This document shows, in pieces, positions 45,324-54,800 of a stretch of DNA of 64,000 bases. The DNA lies in assembly GCF_003434305.1 (NCBI RefSeq), contig NZ_QKKX01000046.1:23913-87912 (forward strand). Direction: 5' to 3'. Numbering within the stretch: position 1 is the first letter of the stretch; each line of letters starts with the position of its first letter. The notes beneath the pieces were generated by a model. It was not told where the DNA came from. It did not search any database and worked only from the letters and a program-made list of their open reading frames with translations. The position numbers and the translations under genes were made by a program. Source of the DNA: Micromonospora sp. MW-13. Its GTDB lineage: Bacteria; Actinomycetota; Actinomycetes; Mycobacteriales; Micromonosporaceae.

Positions 45324-47429
45324 TCACGCCCGTAGCCGAGCGCCATCGGCCAACTCGGCGGCGTACGCGTGCAGCAGGGTGTGCATGCTGTACCGCCGAG
45401 GCAGGACTTCCGTGATCAGGTGAGCACGGACGAGTTCGTCCAGCCACCGGCGGACGTGATCCGTGGACCCACCGGCGACCGCGGCCACGGCAGGAAGGTC
45501 GATCTCCGTCTGTGAACGCGCTCCCAGCTCGACGAACAACCGCGCCGCTCCCGAACTGAGATTGCGGTAGGACCAGGAGAACACCGTTCGCAGATCGGTC
45601 GACGCGTCGCCGTCGTGCAGTGCGTCCAGGATCCGTCCATCCGCCAGTTCACCGGCCAGCGCGGCCAAGGGATGCGTGGGGTTGATGGCGGCCTTGGCAC
45701 CGACCACGGCCAGCGCGAGCGGCAGCTGAGCGCATCGGGCGATCAGTTGGTCCGTCGCCTGCGGCTCGGCCGCCAGCCGGTCGGCTCCCAGCCGCGTGCT
45801 CAACAACGCCCTCGCCTCGGTTGTGGTCAGCAGGTCGAGTTTCAGCGGATGAGTGGCTTCCGTGGCGACGAGCCCGAGCAGCGGATCACGGCTCGTCACC
45901 ACGATGTGACACCCCGGAGAGCCGGGCAGGAGCGGACGGACCTGGTCGGCGTCACGGGCGTTGTCGAGCACCACGAGCACCCGTTTGCCCGCCAGCAGAC
46001 TGCGGTACGCGCTGGCCCGGTCGGCGAGTCCGGCGGGAACACGCTCGGGCCTGCCCCCGAGCGCCTCGATGAAGCCAGGCAGGACCTCGCTCGGCGGCAC
46101 CGGCTCCGCCTCCGGACCGAATCCACCGAGGTTCGCGTACAGATGCCCGTCAGGGAACTGCTCCACGACGCGCCGGGCCCAATGCACCGCGAGTGCGCTC
46201 TTGCCCACGCCTGCCGTGCCGGAGATGGCCACACTCGTTATCGCGGTCGAGTGCTGGTCGTCGGTAAGGATGGCATCGAGCCGCGCGATGGACTCGGCGC
46301 GGCCGACGAAACCGCGCGGTGCGGTCGGCAACTGAGTCGGCACAGGCCGTGCGGTGAAGGCCGTCTGCCTGGAAGGCGCCGAGGGCAAGTATGGCAAGTT
46401 GCTCACACCATCGAGTTCGCCACGCAGGATCGACTGGTGCAGGTCACGCAAGTCAGGACTGGGGTCCAGCCCCAGCTCACCGGCCAGCCGGTCACGCAGC
46501 CCGATGAACACGTGCAGCGCCGCGGCTTGCTGTCCGCTCCCGGCGAGGGCGACCATCAGCCGGGCGTGCGCTGGCTCGTGCAACGGGTTGGCCTCGATGA
46601 GCCGGTACAGCACCGGTAGCACGTCATCGTGGCGGTTCAGAGCGCTTGCCGTGGCAGCGTACTCGAGGATGGCCATTTCCTGGTGCCTGTTCAGCGCCGC
46701 AACGGCGGACTGGACCTGCAGCATCGGCAGGTCCTCCAGCGTCTGGCCGCGCCACAAGCCGATCGCCTGCTGGTACACGGTGAACGCCTCTTCCAGCCGC
46801 CCGGCGTCCCGGTCACGGCGGGCACGGGACACCAGACGCTCGAACGCAAGGTGGTCGAGCTGGCTGTGATCGGCTGTGAGCATGTACCCGCCGCCCGCCG
46901 AAACCAGCACGTCACTGGTTCGCGCCGGTGACTGGGTGGACTGCAGCTTGCGCCGCAGACGGGACACCTGGGACCGCACGAGCTCGCCCGCCTTCGGCGG
47001 GGGCCTGCGCCCGTACACCTGCTCGACCAGCGCCTCGATGCTGACCGGCACGCGTGGCGAAAGGGCGAGCATGCCAAGCAGGATGCGCCGGGGTTCCGAA
47101 CCGAAAGTCACCGACATGCCGTCGACTCGGACGGACAGGATTCCCAGCACCCTGATCTGCAAATCTCTGGCCAGCAGCGGATAGTCCTGGCCGACCTGGA
47201 TCAGGTCACGCGCCTCAGCGGGCGACAACCCTAGCACGGACGCGATGCTGTACAATGTGTTTGCCCGCGGTCGGCTGACCCGGTGCTGCTCGAGATCACG
47301 CAGTCCACCCAGGCTGATGTTGGCTTTCGAAGCGAGCTGCTGCTGCGTCAAACCGGCGCGAAGTCGAAGTGCCTGGATCCGTTGGCCGACTGACTCGGTG
47401 TTCGTCAGACCTCGTTCAACCATTTTCAT
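45324..47429 (-). CDS. XRE-SARP-NB-ARC pathway regulator
   Basis: 701 residues. Order: an XRE helix-turn-helix (about 15-70, GLTQQQLASKANISLGGLRD), an OmpR-type winged helix (about 92-175, LQIRVLGILSVRVDG ... GELVRSQVSRLRRKLQ), a BTAD-like domain (about 180-330), then an NB-ARC ATPase with Walker A SGTAGVGKSAL near residue 400, Walker B VLVVLDNARDADQV, and a downstream winged helix ending YSMHTLLHAYAAELAD. Large SARPs with NB-ARC are common cluster activators; the extra N-terminal XRE domain gives two DNA-binding heads. Its position at the edge of the minus-strand operon indicates pathway control. ATG 47429 used; 47423 is an alternative. Confidence 0.9.
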   Translation of the reverse strand: MKMVERGLTNTESVGQRIQALRLRAGLTQQQLASKANISLGGLRDLEQHRVSRPRANTLYSIASVLGLSPAEARDLIQVGQDYPLLARDLQIRVLGILSVRVDGMSVTFGSEPRRILLGMLALSPRVPVSIEALVEQVYGRRPPPKAGELVRSQVSRLRRKLQSTQSPARTSDVLVSAGGGYMLTADHSQLDHLAFERLVSRARRDRDAGRLEEAFTVYQQAIGLWRGQTLEDLPMLQVQSAVAALNRHQEMAILEYAATASALNRHDDVLPVLYRLIEANPLHEPAHARLMVALAGSGQQAAALHVFIGLRDRLAGELGLDPSPDLRDLHQSILRGELDGVSNLPYLPSAPSRQTAFTARPVPTQLPTAPRGFVGRAESIARLDAILTDDQHSTAITSVAISGTAGVGKSALAVHWARRVVEQFPDGHLYANLGGFGPEAEPVPPSEVLPGFIEALGGRPERVPAGLADRASAYRSLLAGKRVLVVLDNARDADQVRPLLPGSPGCHIVVTSRDPLLGLVATEATHPLKLDLLTTTEARALLSTRLGADRLAAEPQATDQLIARCAQLPLALAVVGAKAAINPTHPLAALAGELADGRILDALHDGDASTDLRTVFSWSYRNLSSGAARLFVELGARSQTEIDLPAVAAVAGGSTDHVRRWLDELVRAHLITEVLPRRYSMHTLLHAYAAELADGARLRA

Positions 47430-47637
47430 GTGCCACCGTCTCTCTCAAAGGTGGGTAAAATCGGATCCACCGCTTAAACGGCACATTCCCAGCCGTGCTG
47501 GCCATTCGTCTCGCGGCGGGCATGGGTAGCGGCGCCGGACGAGCCACGGTGATGGAGCCGATCTGGAATACGGACAGTGAGGTTTTTCCAACTAGTTGTG
47601 CAGGTGGAGGAGGCTCGGGGACCCTGATGTGGGGCTG

Positions 47638-47880
47638 AGGTGAGGCTCCCGGTAAGACAAGCAATCGACCAAGAAGGGTGCCCCCGCCGGGAGGCTCGTT
47701 GCTGTCTTACCCGTCCTTGATCGCGCTGTCCACCCAGGCGCTGAACCACCTCGCCGACTTGATCCACACCCACCCCAGCAGCAGCGATCCCACTGGCGCA
47801 AGTGGAACCAGGCCGTCACGCCATGCTCGCTCTGGCTGCGGTTCCCCGCGTAGCATGGCGGCCAGGACTTGAGGGATAGA
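47638..47880 (+). mobile_element. IS5-family transposase N-terminal fragment with leader hairpin
   Basis: The plus strand from about 47697 encodes LLSYPSLIALSTQALNHLAD, which resembles the N-terminus of IS5-group transposases (pattern L-x-Y-P-S-x-I-D-L-S-x-x-T-L), then decays. Upstream is the stem-loop leader shared, in reverse orientation, with 29268-29326. No catalytic DDE region remains. Confidence 0.55.
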
Positions 47881-47885
47881 GGTTC

Positions 47886-48315
47886 ATGGCTGAAACGAGA
47901 CGGCAGTACGATCCGGATTTCCGCGTTGGTGCGGTGCGGTGCGGATCGTGGGGGAGACCGGCACGTCGATCGCGCAGACCGCTCGTGACCTGGGGATCAA
48001 CGACGGCACACTCGCGAACGGGGTGAAGAAAGACCGCCTGGCCCGAGGGGAAGCCGCGGCCGCTGGTGGGGTGTCCGAAGACGAGCGGACGGAGTTGACG
48101 CGGTCGCGGCCGGAGAACGCCGAGCTGGCGCTGGGGCGTGCTGTCCTCACACGATCCGTGGTCCTGCGGGAGCACGACGTGCCTCACGCGGCGGCCTGTC
48201 GAGCGCTCGGTGCGTCCGTGTTCTGGTTCGACAAGTAGGGGGGCCGGCCACCCGCACCGCGGCAGGAGCGTCGGGTCCGGCTGGCCGACGCGGTGCGGAA
48301 GGTGTTCGGCCGATG
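47886..48315 (+). pseudogene. IS3-family transposase orfA/orfB remnant, frameshifted
   Basis: From the ATG at 47886 the frame reads MAETRRQYDPDFRVGAV, a standard IS3 OrfA start. It is then broken by a small duplication in GGTGCGGTGCGG and continues in another frame as RIVGETGTSIAQTARDLGIN ... RSRPENAELALGRAVLTRSV. It runs into an OrfB-like start (EHDVPHAAACRALGASVFWF) that stops at 48238 and goes on to VRLADAVRKVFGR near 48315. The catalytic part of OrfB is gone. Confidence 0.75.
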
Positions 48316-48530
48316 ACTGTCACCCGCTACGGAGCAGGGGGCAAGCCCACCTGCCTCCCACTCCATCACGGCGGTCGGCCTGGCCGCTTACCCACAGGCA
48401 GCAACGGCTCCAACGGCCCACCGCACATCGGTCAGGTCGAACCGCCCCGTCACCGCTAGGGTGGCCACGAGGCCTCCGGCTTCAGGTTCTGCTTGGTCGC
48501 TGAACCATCTACCGGAGACCTCACCCATTT
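48316..48530 (-). mobile_element. IS5-family fragment with leader hairpin
   Basis: Reading leftwards from about 48465, the minus strand encodes TGRFDLTDVRWAV and, after frame breaks, GKRPGRPP and WSGRQ, which are recognisable pieces of an IS5 (IS427-like) transposase N-terminus (D-L-T-D-x-x-W-x-x-L ... G-R-P-P-x-W-x-x-R-Q). A stem-loop (GAGGCCTCCGG / CCGGAGACCTC with CTTGGTCG in the loop, about 48469-48526) like those at 29.3 and 47.65 kb precedes it. Confidence 0.5.
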
Positions 48531-48580
48531 CTGTCAGGGCAGCTCAGGTGCCCACGCTGACGTCGACACCGGCCCCTGGG

Positions 48581-51061
48581 TCAGCCGCGGGTGACGACGT
48601 TCGTGATCCGTGGCGCCCGGACGATGACCTTGGTGATCGGCGCCTCCCCGATGGCCCGGCGTACGTGCGGCGAGGCCAGGGCGAGTTCGCGCAGCTCGTC
48701 CTCTGAGATGGCGGTGGACACCTCGGCCGTGTCCCGCACCTTGCCGTCCACCTGGAAGACGCAGGTCGTCGTCTGCTGCGTCAGCAGGTCGGGATCGGCC
48801 TGCGGCCAGGACGTGGTGGCGACCGACGGCTCGTGGCCCAGCCGCTGCCAGCCCTCCTCGGCCGTGAACGGTGCGAAGCACGACAGCATCCGCACCAGCG
48901 CCTCCGCGCTCTGCCGCACGACGGGGTCGGCAGGGCCGGGCGTGGTGTCGATCGCCTTGCGCAGCAGGTTCGTCAGCTCCATCAACCGGGCGATGGCGAC
49001 GTTGAGGCGTCGGTGGTCCATGGCGTCGGTCGCCGCTGCGACCAGCCGGTGTGCGGCGCGGCGCAGTTCCTGGTCGCCGGGGCCGCCGGCGGGCACCGTG
49101 GCGACGTCGTCGGCCAGCCGCAGCACGCGGCGGAGCCACTTGACTGATCCGGTCAGCGAGACGTCGGCCCAGTCGATGTCGTCCTCCGGGGGGCCGGCGA
49201 ACAGCATCGTGACGCGAACGGCGTCGGGCCCGTGTTGCGCGATCTGCTCCTGCAGCACGACCAGGTTGCCCAGAGTCTTGCTCATGGCCTTGCCATTCAT
49301 GATCACCTGGCCCTGGCTGATCAGCTTGGCGAACGGCTCGACGAACGGCACCAGGCCGAGGTCGTACAGGGCCTTGGTCATGAAGCGGGCGTACATCAGG
49401 TGGCCGGTCGCGTGCTCCTTGCCGCCGATGTACTCGGCGACGGGCAGCCATCGGGCCACTCCGGCCGGGTCGAACGGGCCGTCGGTGTAGTCGGGGTTCG
49501 GGTAGCGCAGGAAATACCACGACGAGTCCACGAACGTGTCCATCGTGTCGGTGTCCCGGGCGGCTGGCCCGCCGCATTGCGGGCACGGCACGCGTACCCA
49601 GTCCTCGGCGCTCTGCAACGGCGACCGTCCGCCGTCGGGGCGCAGCTGGTAGCCCTCGGTGGGCAACTCCAAGGGGAGGTCCTGATCCGGCACCGGCACG
49701 AGGCCGCAGTCGGGGCAGTGGATGATCGGGATCGGCGTGCCCCAGTACCGCTGGCGCGAGAGCAGCCAGTCGCGCAGCCGATAGGTGACGGCGGACGTGC
49801 CGGCCGCCGCCTCCTCTAGCGCGGCGATGACGGCCGCTGCGCCGTCAGCGACCGTCGACCCGTCGAATCGGCCGGAGTTGACCAGCAAGCCCGGTCCCTC
49901 CGCGGCCACACCGGTCTCGGCCGGGTCCGCCGCGCCGGTCTCGATGACCACGCGCACCGGCAGGCCGAGCGCGCGGGCGAAGTCGAGATCGCGCTGATCG
50001 TGTGCGGGCACCGCCATGATGGCGCCCGTACCATATTCGGCGAGCACGTAGTCGGCCGCGTAGACCGGGATGCGCTCCCCGTTGATCGGGTTGACGGCGT
50101 GCCGGCCGAGGAAGACGCCAGTCTTCGGCCGGTCGGTAGCCAGTCGTTCGATCTCGGTTGCCGTCGCGGTCTGCGCGCGGTAGCGCTCGAACTCGTCGCG
50201 CTGCTCCGGCGAGCACAGTTCCTCAGCGAGCGCCGAGTCCACGGCGACCACGAAGAACGTCGCGCCGAACAGGGTGTCGGGGCGCGTGGTGAAGACGCGG
50301 ACCGGCTCGGTCCGGGAGTCGACCGCGAAGTCGATGTGGGCGCCCACCGACCGACCGATCCAGTTGCGCTGCATCGCGAGGATCTCGGCCGGCCAGGACC
50401 CTTCGAGCAGGGCCATGTCGTCGAGCATGCGCTGCGCGTACGCGCTGGTGCGGAAGAACCACTGGGTCAGGGCCCGCTGCACGACGTCGGCGCCGCAGCG
50501 CTCGCACCGCCCGCCGACGACCTGCTCGTTGGCGAGCACGGTGAGGTCATTGGGGCACCAGTTGACCGCCGCCTCCTTACGGAAGGCGAGGCCGGCCTCG
50601 AACATGCGGATGAACAGCCACTGGTTCCACCGGTAGTAGGACGGATCCGAGGTGTGCAGGCGGGTGCGCCAGTCGAACGAGATGCCCAGTCGCCGGAACG
50701 ACTCGGCCTGCACAACGATGTTGGAATAGGTCCATCCGCGGGGGTCGAGTGAGCGCTTGAAGGCGGCGTTCTCGGCGGGCAGGCCGAGGGAGTCCCAGCC
50801 GATCGGGTTGAGGACGTTGCAGCCGCTCATCCGCAGGTAGCGGGCAATGGCATCGCTGATGGAGTACACCTCGGCGTGGCCCATGTGCAGGTCGCCGGAG
50901 GGATAGGGGAACATGCTGACGACATAAGAGCGCGGTCGGGTGTCATCGCCCCCGACAAGACCGTCCGCCTCGAAAGAGTGCAATTCGTCCCAGACCGACA
51001 GCCACTTCTCCGCCATCATGTCGTGGTTGGGCGACTCGTTCGGGGAATCGGCCACATTCAT
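48581..51061 (-). CDS. leuS: Leucyl-tRNA synthetase (candidate self-resistance copy)
   Basis: 826 residues from the ATG at 51061 (GGAG eight bases upstream; an ATG at 51082 is also in frame). Complete class I LeuRS: HIGH motif PYPSGDLHMGHAE at about 53-64, editing CP1 insertion with VFTTRPDTLFGATFFVVAVD and GTGAIMAVPAHDQRD, zinc-type cysteines CPQCGG and CERCG, YIGGKEHATGHLMYARF, and the KMSKS site as AMSKT at 592-596 (usually KMSKS). C-terminal VFQVDGKVRD. Its segments (for example VLNPIGWDSLGLPAENAAFK, NWCPNDLTVLANEQV) resemble the E. coli-like LeuRS type, while actinobacterial housekeeping LeuRS, as I recall them, are longer and differ here. Bracketed by IS remnants, beside an NRPS cluster with a leucine-type pathway, it looks like an acquired extra copy. 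Confidence 0.93.
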   Translation of the reverse strand: MNVADSPNESPNHDMMAEKWLSVWDELHSFEADGLVGGDDTRPRSYVVSMFPYPSGDLHMGHAEVYSISDAIARYLRMSGCNVLNPIGWDSLGLPAENAAFKRSLDPRGWTYSNIVVQAESFRRLGISFDWRTRLHTSDPSYYRWNQWLFIRMFEAGLAFRKEAAVNWCPNDLTVLANEQVVGGRCERCGADVVQRALTQWFFRTSAYAQRMLDDMALLEGSWPAEILAMQRNWIGRSVGAHIDFAVDSRTEPVRVFTTRPDTLFGATFFVVAVDSALAEELCSPEQRDEFERYRAQTATATEIERLATDRPKTGVFLGRHAVNPINGERIPVYAADYVLAEYGTGAIMAVPAHDQRDLDFARALGLPVRVVIETGAADPAETGVAAEGPGLLVNSGRFDGSTVADGAAAVIAALEEAAAGTSAVTYRLRDWLLSRQRYWGTPIPIIHCPDCGLVPVPDQDLPLELPTEGYQLRPDGGRSPLQSAEDWVRVPCPQCGGPAARDTDTMDTFVDSSWYFLRYPNPDYTDGPFDPAGVARWLPVAEYIGGKEHATGHLMYARFMTKALYDLGLVPFVEPFAKLISQGQVIMNGKAMSKTLGNLVVLQEQIAQHGPDAVRVTMLFAGPPEDDIDWADVSLTGSVKWLRRVLRLADDVATVPAGGPGDQELRRAAHRLVAAATDAMDHRRLNVAIARLMELTNLLRKAIDTTPGPADPVVRQSAEALVRMLSCFAPFTAEEGWQRLGHEPSVATTSWPQADPDLLTQQTTTCVFQVDGKVRDTAEVSTAISEDELRELALASPHVRRAIGEAPITKVIVRAPRITNVVTRG

Positions 51062-51204
51062 CTCTCGCGCTCCATCCGGCATTGACTCCACAATTCGGGA
51101 AAGTATGCCACAGCGAGTCCTTTTCACCGTGATCATGCTGGTCACGGCGGGTGTGAGTAACCCGGATGCATTCGCGGCCATCGTCGGCAGCGTCGATCCC
51201 GGTG

Positions 51205-51300
51205 GCGGCGCCCGGGCCCCGGCCGGCAGTCCCTGCGCACCCTGGCCCACCTGCGCACCGGCGACACCTACGCCGCTGTTGTGCCGTGCTCCGTGGCAGG
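51205..51300 (+). mobile_element. Short IS5-family transposase fragment
   Basis: One plus-strand frame reads GRQSLRTLAHLRTGDTYAAV, matching the G-R-Q-A-L-x-x-L-A-H-L-R-x-G-D-T-Y-A stretch of IS5-group transposases. About 30 codons survive, next to two other element fragments. Confidence 0.5.
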
Positions 51301-51301
51301 G

Positions 51302-51483
51302 TCATTGCGTTCTGGGATTGCTGTTGGTGACGGCGGCGATGATGCCGTGGGAGCGGCGGATTGCGCGTCGGGTGGCGCGGGCGATGTTGGTTTCCCGCCG
51401 ATCTGGTGGTAGCCGATCGCGGTGTTACGCAGGGTGGCCATGACAGCGGGTCCCGTTGCCGGTCCGGGCCTGATGCGAATCTT
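51302..51483 (-). pseudogene. ISAs1-like transposase C-terminal fragment, frameshifted
   Basis: The minus strand encodes GPAVMATLRNTAIGYHQIGG and then, after a one-base shift, TNIARATRRAIRRSHGIIAA followed by VTNSNPRTQ and a stop at 51302-51304. This is the usual end of ISAs1/IS4-type transposases in actinomycetes. It is fused upstream to an IS3 OrfA piece. Confidence 0.65.
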
Positions 51484-51714
51484 CACGGAACGGCGGTGGA
51501 TGGTCAGCTCGGTCTCCAGCTCGGCGACACGCCGCCGAGCGGCCATCAACTCCCCTTGGTCGTGCGAGGTGACACCCGGCATCTGGGCGGTGTCGATCAG
51601 CTCCTGGCGGCGCCAGTTGTAGATCGTCTGATCACTGATCTCCAGGTCCCGGACCAGCTCAGCGACCGACCGGCCAGCCTTGAGCCAGTCTCCACAAGAT
51701 CCGGGGCGGTCCAC
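51484..51714 (-). pseudogene. IS3-family OrfA fragment
   Basis: Reads LKAGRSVAELVRDLEISDQT ... NWRRQELIDTAQMPGVTS ... RRRVAELETELTIHRRS, an OrfA with its helix-turn-helix and leucine-zipper region. The first residues and all of OrfB are missing; at 51484 it is cut by the ISAs1-like fragment. Confidence 0.7.
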
Positions 51715-51810
51715 ACCAGGCGTCCGCGCAAGGGCCGATCAATCGTGACGCACCCTCGCCGAGGGCTGGCCAGCCAAGTGTTGACATCGGAGAGAAGGAT
51801 GCTCCAGAGT

Positions 51811-51828
51811 TACTGGACTAGCCCAGTA
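51811..51828 (+). promoter_or_regulatory. Palindromic operator-like site upstream of the LamG glycosidase gene
   Basis: TACTGG-ACTAGC-CCAGTA is a perfect six-base inverted repeat with a six-base spacer, ending 33 bases before the start codon at 51862. A nearly identical site lies upstream of the GH43-like gene at 58799-58818. A TTGACA box occurs at 51781. Probably bound by a sugar-responsive repressor (LacI, ROK or GntR type); the protein is not in the window. Confidence 0.6.
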
Positions 51829-51861
51829 TTCTGTGCGGTACTCCACACGAAGGTGGATCAA

Positions 51862-54800
51862 ATGGTCACGAGATCGAGATCGAGATCGAGGACGGCGCTG
51901 TCGCTGCTGACGGTGGTGACGCTGGCGACCGGCCTGCTGGCGCAGGTACCCGAGGACGTCCAGGCGGCCGGCGTCCAGGCAGTCCGCGAGCAGGCGGCCA
52001 GCGAGCGGACGGCTCACGACCAGCCCGGCTCCCGCGATGACCTGACCCTGCCCGACGGCTACGTCGACCGAGTGAACCACGCGCTGGACCAGGGGACCGA
52101 CCACTGGGGCGAGAAGTTGCTCGGCCTGCCCGACGGTCCGACGATGGCCAACGTCAAGCCGCTGTTGGTGCCGGCCAACCACGGCGGCACGACGGACGCC
52201 GCCTCGCCCTGGTACTACCTGCCCTTCACCTATCCGGCGCCGGACCCCAGTCGGTGGGCCGAGAAGCGGGACTTCTCGCTGCACGTCGCCGACGGCAGCG
52301 AGCTGATGTCGCAATGGTCGGACTCGCGGGCGACCCAGCGCGTCCGCTTCTTCGTCGGCGCGGACGGGGCCGAGCGCTACGGCCAGGCCGAGGCGAGGTC
52401 GGGCGCCCCCCGCCTGACCGGCGGATACCTGCCGATCCTCGCCAACTCATATCGTGACGCCGCCGGGGTCCGCTACGAGCGCGAGTCGTTCGTCACCGAG
52501 CTCACCCCGGGCGGCCCGGCAGTCAGCATGCTCCGGTTCGTCGTCAGTGGGCCGGCGAAGGCGCACCCGCGGCTCCGCCTCAACCTGAGCCGTAACAAGG
52601 TGGCAGACGTCGTCGCCAAGCCTGGGCGGCTGACCCTCGATGGGAAGACCGTGGTCGCGTACAGCGGTGCGGCGACCTGGTCCGCGACCGACCTGAGCTT
52701 CACGCCCGACCTTAGCCGCGGGAAGGCCGAGTTCTACCTGGTCGTGCCGAACGAGCCGGCCGAGCTCACCGCCGTACGTCCGTCGGCCGAGCTGTACGCC
52801 GCCGCGAAGTCCCGCACCGGCGACTACTGGACGGCGCAGCTCAACGCCGGCGCCAAGGTCCGGATCCCGGAGAGGTACGCCGCGGACGCCATGCGCAGCA
52901 CGCTGCTGAACAACCTGGTGATGGGCTTCAATCTGACCGTCGGAAACGGTTACGAGTCGCTGGACAAGTCCTTCGCCTTCGTGCCGGAGATCGCGGCGAC
53001 GGTCACCTCGCTCGGCGACTTCGGCTACCAGGACAAGGCCCGCGCGAACCTCACCGAGATGCTGCTACGCGGCCAGGGCAGCTTCTTCGTGTCCTGGGAG
53101 CGCGGCATCAAGCTGCAGACGGTGGCGACGTACTACCTGCAGAGCAATGACGGGTCGTTGCTGCAGGAGAACCTGCCGATGTTCCGCGACTGGCTTGCCG
53201 ACTTCAAGCGGCAACGCCTCGCGGATCCGAACGGTCTGCTGGCCAAGACCCGCTACGCCTCCGACATCCCGGAGCCGGTCTACGGCCTGCACCACCAGTC
53301 CGAGGTCTGGCGCGGTCTGCGCGACGTCGGTGTCGCGTTGCGGCTGATGGGCCGTGCCGACGAGGCGAAGCTGTTCCTCGACGAGGCGACCGGCCTGCGC
53401 TCGTCGCTGCTGGGTGCCGTGGAGAAGTCGAAGACGGTGTTGCCGGACGGTTCGGTGTTCGTGCCGATCGCACTGCTGGACCCCGCGTCGTCGAAGCCGT
53501 ACGACAAGGTCACCACCGACTACCTCGGCAGCTACTGGAACCTGATCATGCCGTACGCACTCGCGACCGGGCTGTTCGAGCCGGGCAGCGCGACGGCGAC
53601 CGGACTTCGGGACTACCTCTACAAGCACGGGTCGCTGTTGCTCGGCCTCACCAGGTTCAACCTGTCGACCGCCGATCCCGGTGTCTGCCAGAACATCCGG
53701 CACAACCAGTGGCCGGCGATTGCTGGATACAAGTCCAGCGGCATCGACCAGCAGTACGGCTACTCGCTGATGCGGTTCCTGGCCGACAATGCCGAGTCCG
53801 ATCGCCTCGACCTGAGCTTCTACGGGATGCTCGCGCACAACTTCACGCCGAACACCTTCGTCGGCGGCGAGGGTGCCACGATCTCGCCGTGCCCGCAGTT
53901 CGGTGAGTACTACCGGTCGCAGTACTGGCCGCCGTTGTCGCCGAACAACGCCACCTACCTGGAGGCGGTGCGCGGTCTGCTGGTCAGCGAGGACCTGGAC
54001 GCCGACGGCGTGCCGACCCGGCTGCACCTGGCGCCGGCCACACCGCGGCCCTGGCTCGCGGACGGGGAGCGGATCGAGGTCGCCGACCTGCCGACCTCCT
54101 TCGGCACCGTCGGGTTCGCCTCCTCGTCGGAGCTGAAGCACGGCCGGCTGACCGTGCGGGTCGACCCACCGCGCGCGGTCGCCGGACGGGCGCCGCTGAC
54201 GAACGTGGTGCTGCACCTGCGCGTGCCGCGCGGTCACCGGCTGACCGGGGTCACTGTCGACGGCCGCCCGGTGACCTATGACGCCGCGCGTGAACTGGTC
54301 GACCTCGGCCGGCCGACGACGGCGGTTACGGTCCGGGCGACGTACCGGGCGACGAAGGTGGCCGACGTGCCGAGCGCGGAGGCCACGAAGGTGACGACCC
54401 CGCGTCCGTTGGTGGAGCCGGGTGAGACGTTCGCGCTGGACCTGGAGGTCGAGGCGCTCGGGCAGCGTACGGTCAACGGCACCGTCGAGGTCGGCGCTCC
54501 GGCCGGGTGGACGGTCCGCCAGTCGAAGCTGCCGTTCCGCGTGAGCAGCAACCAGAGACTGGCCTGGTCCGACCTCGCGACCTCGGTCCGGGTCCCCACT
54601 GATGCGGCGCCCGGGAGCTACCGGATCGACGTGGTCACCCGACCGTCCGGTGGTACGGCACGGACCACCTCGCTGTCGGTCCGGGTCGCCCGACCGGACC
54701 CGGCGGACTACGCCGCGCTGGTGAAGCGGGACGCGCCGGTGGGCTACTGGCGGCTCGATGACGCCCAGGGCCAACCGGTGGTCGATGCCTCCGGCAACGG

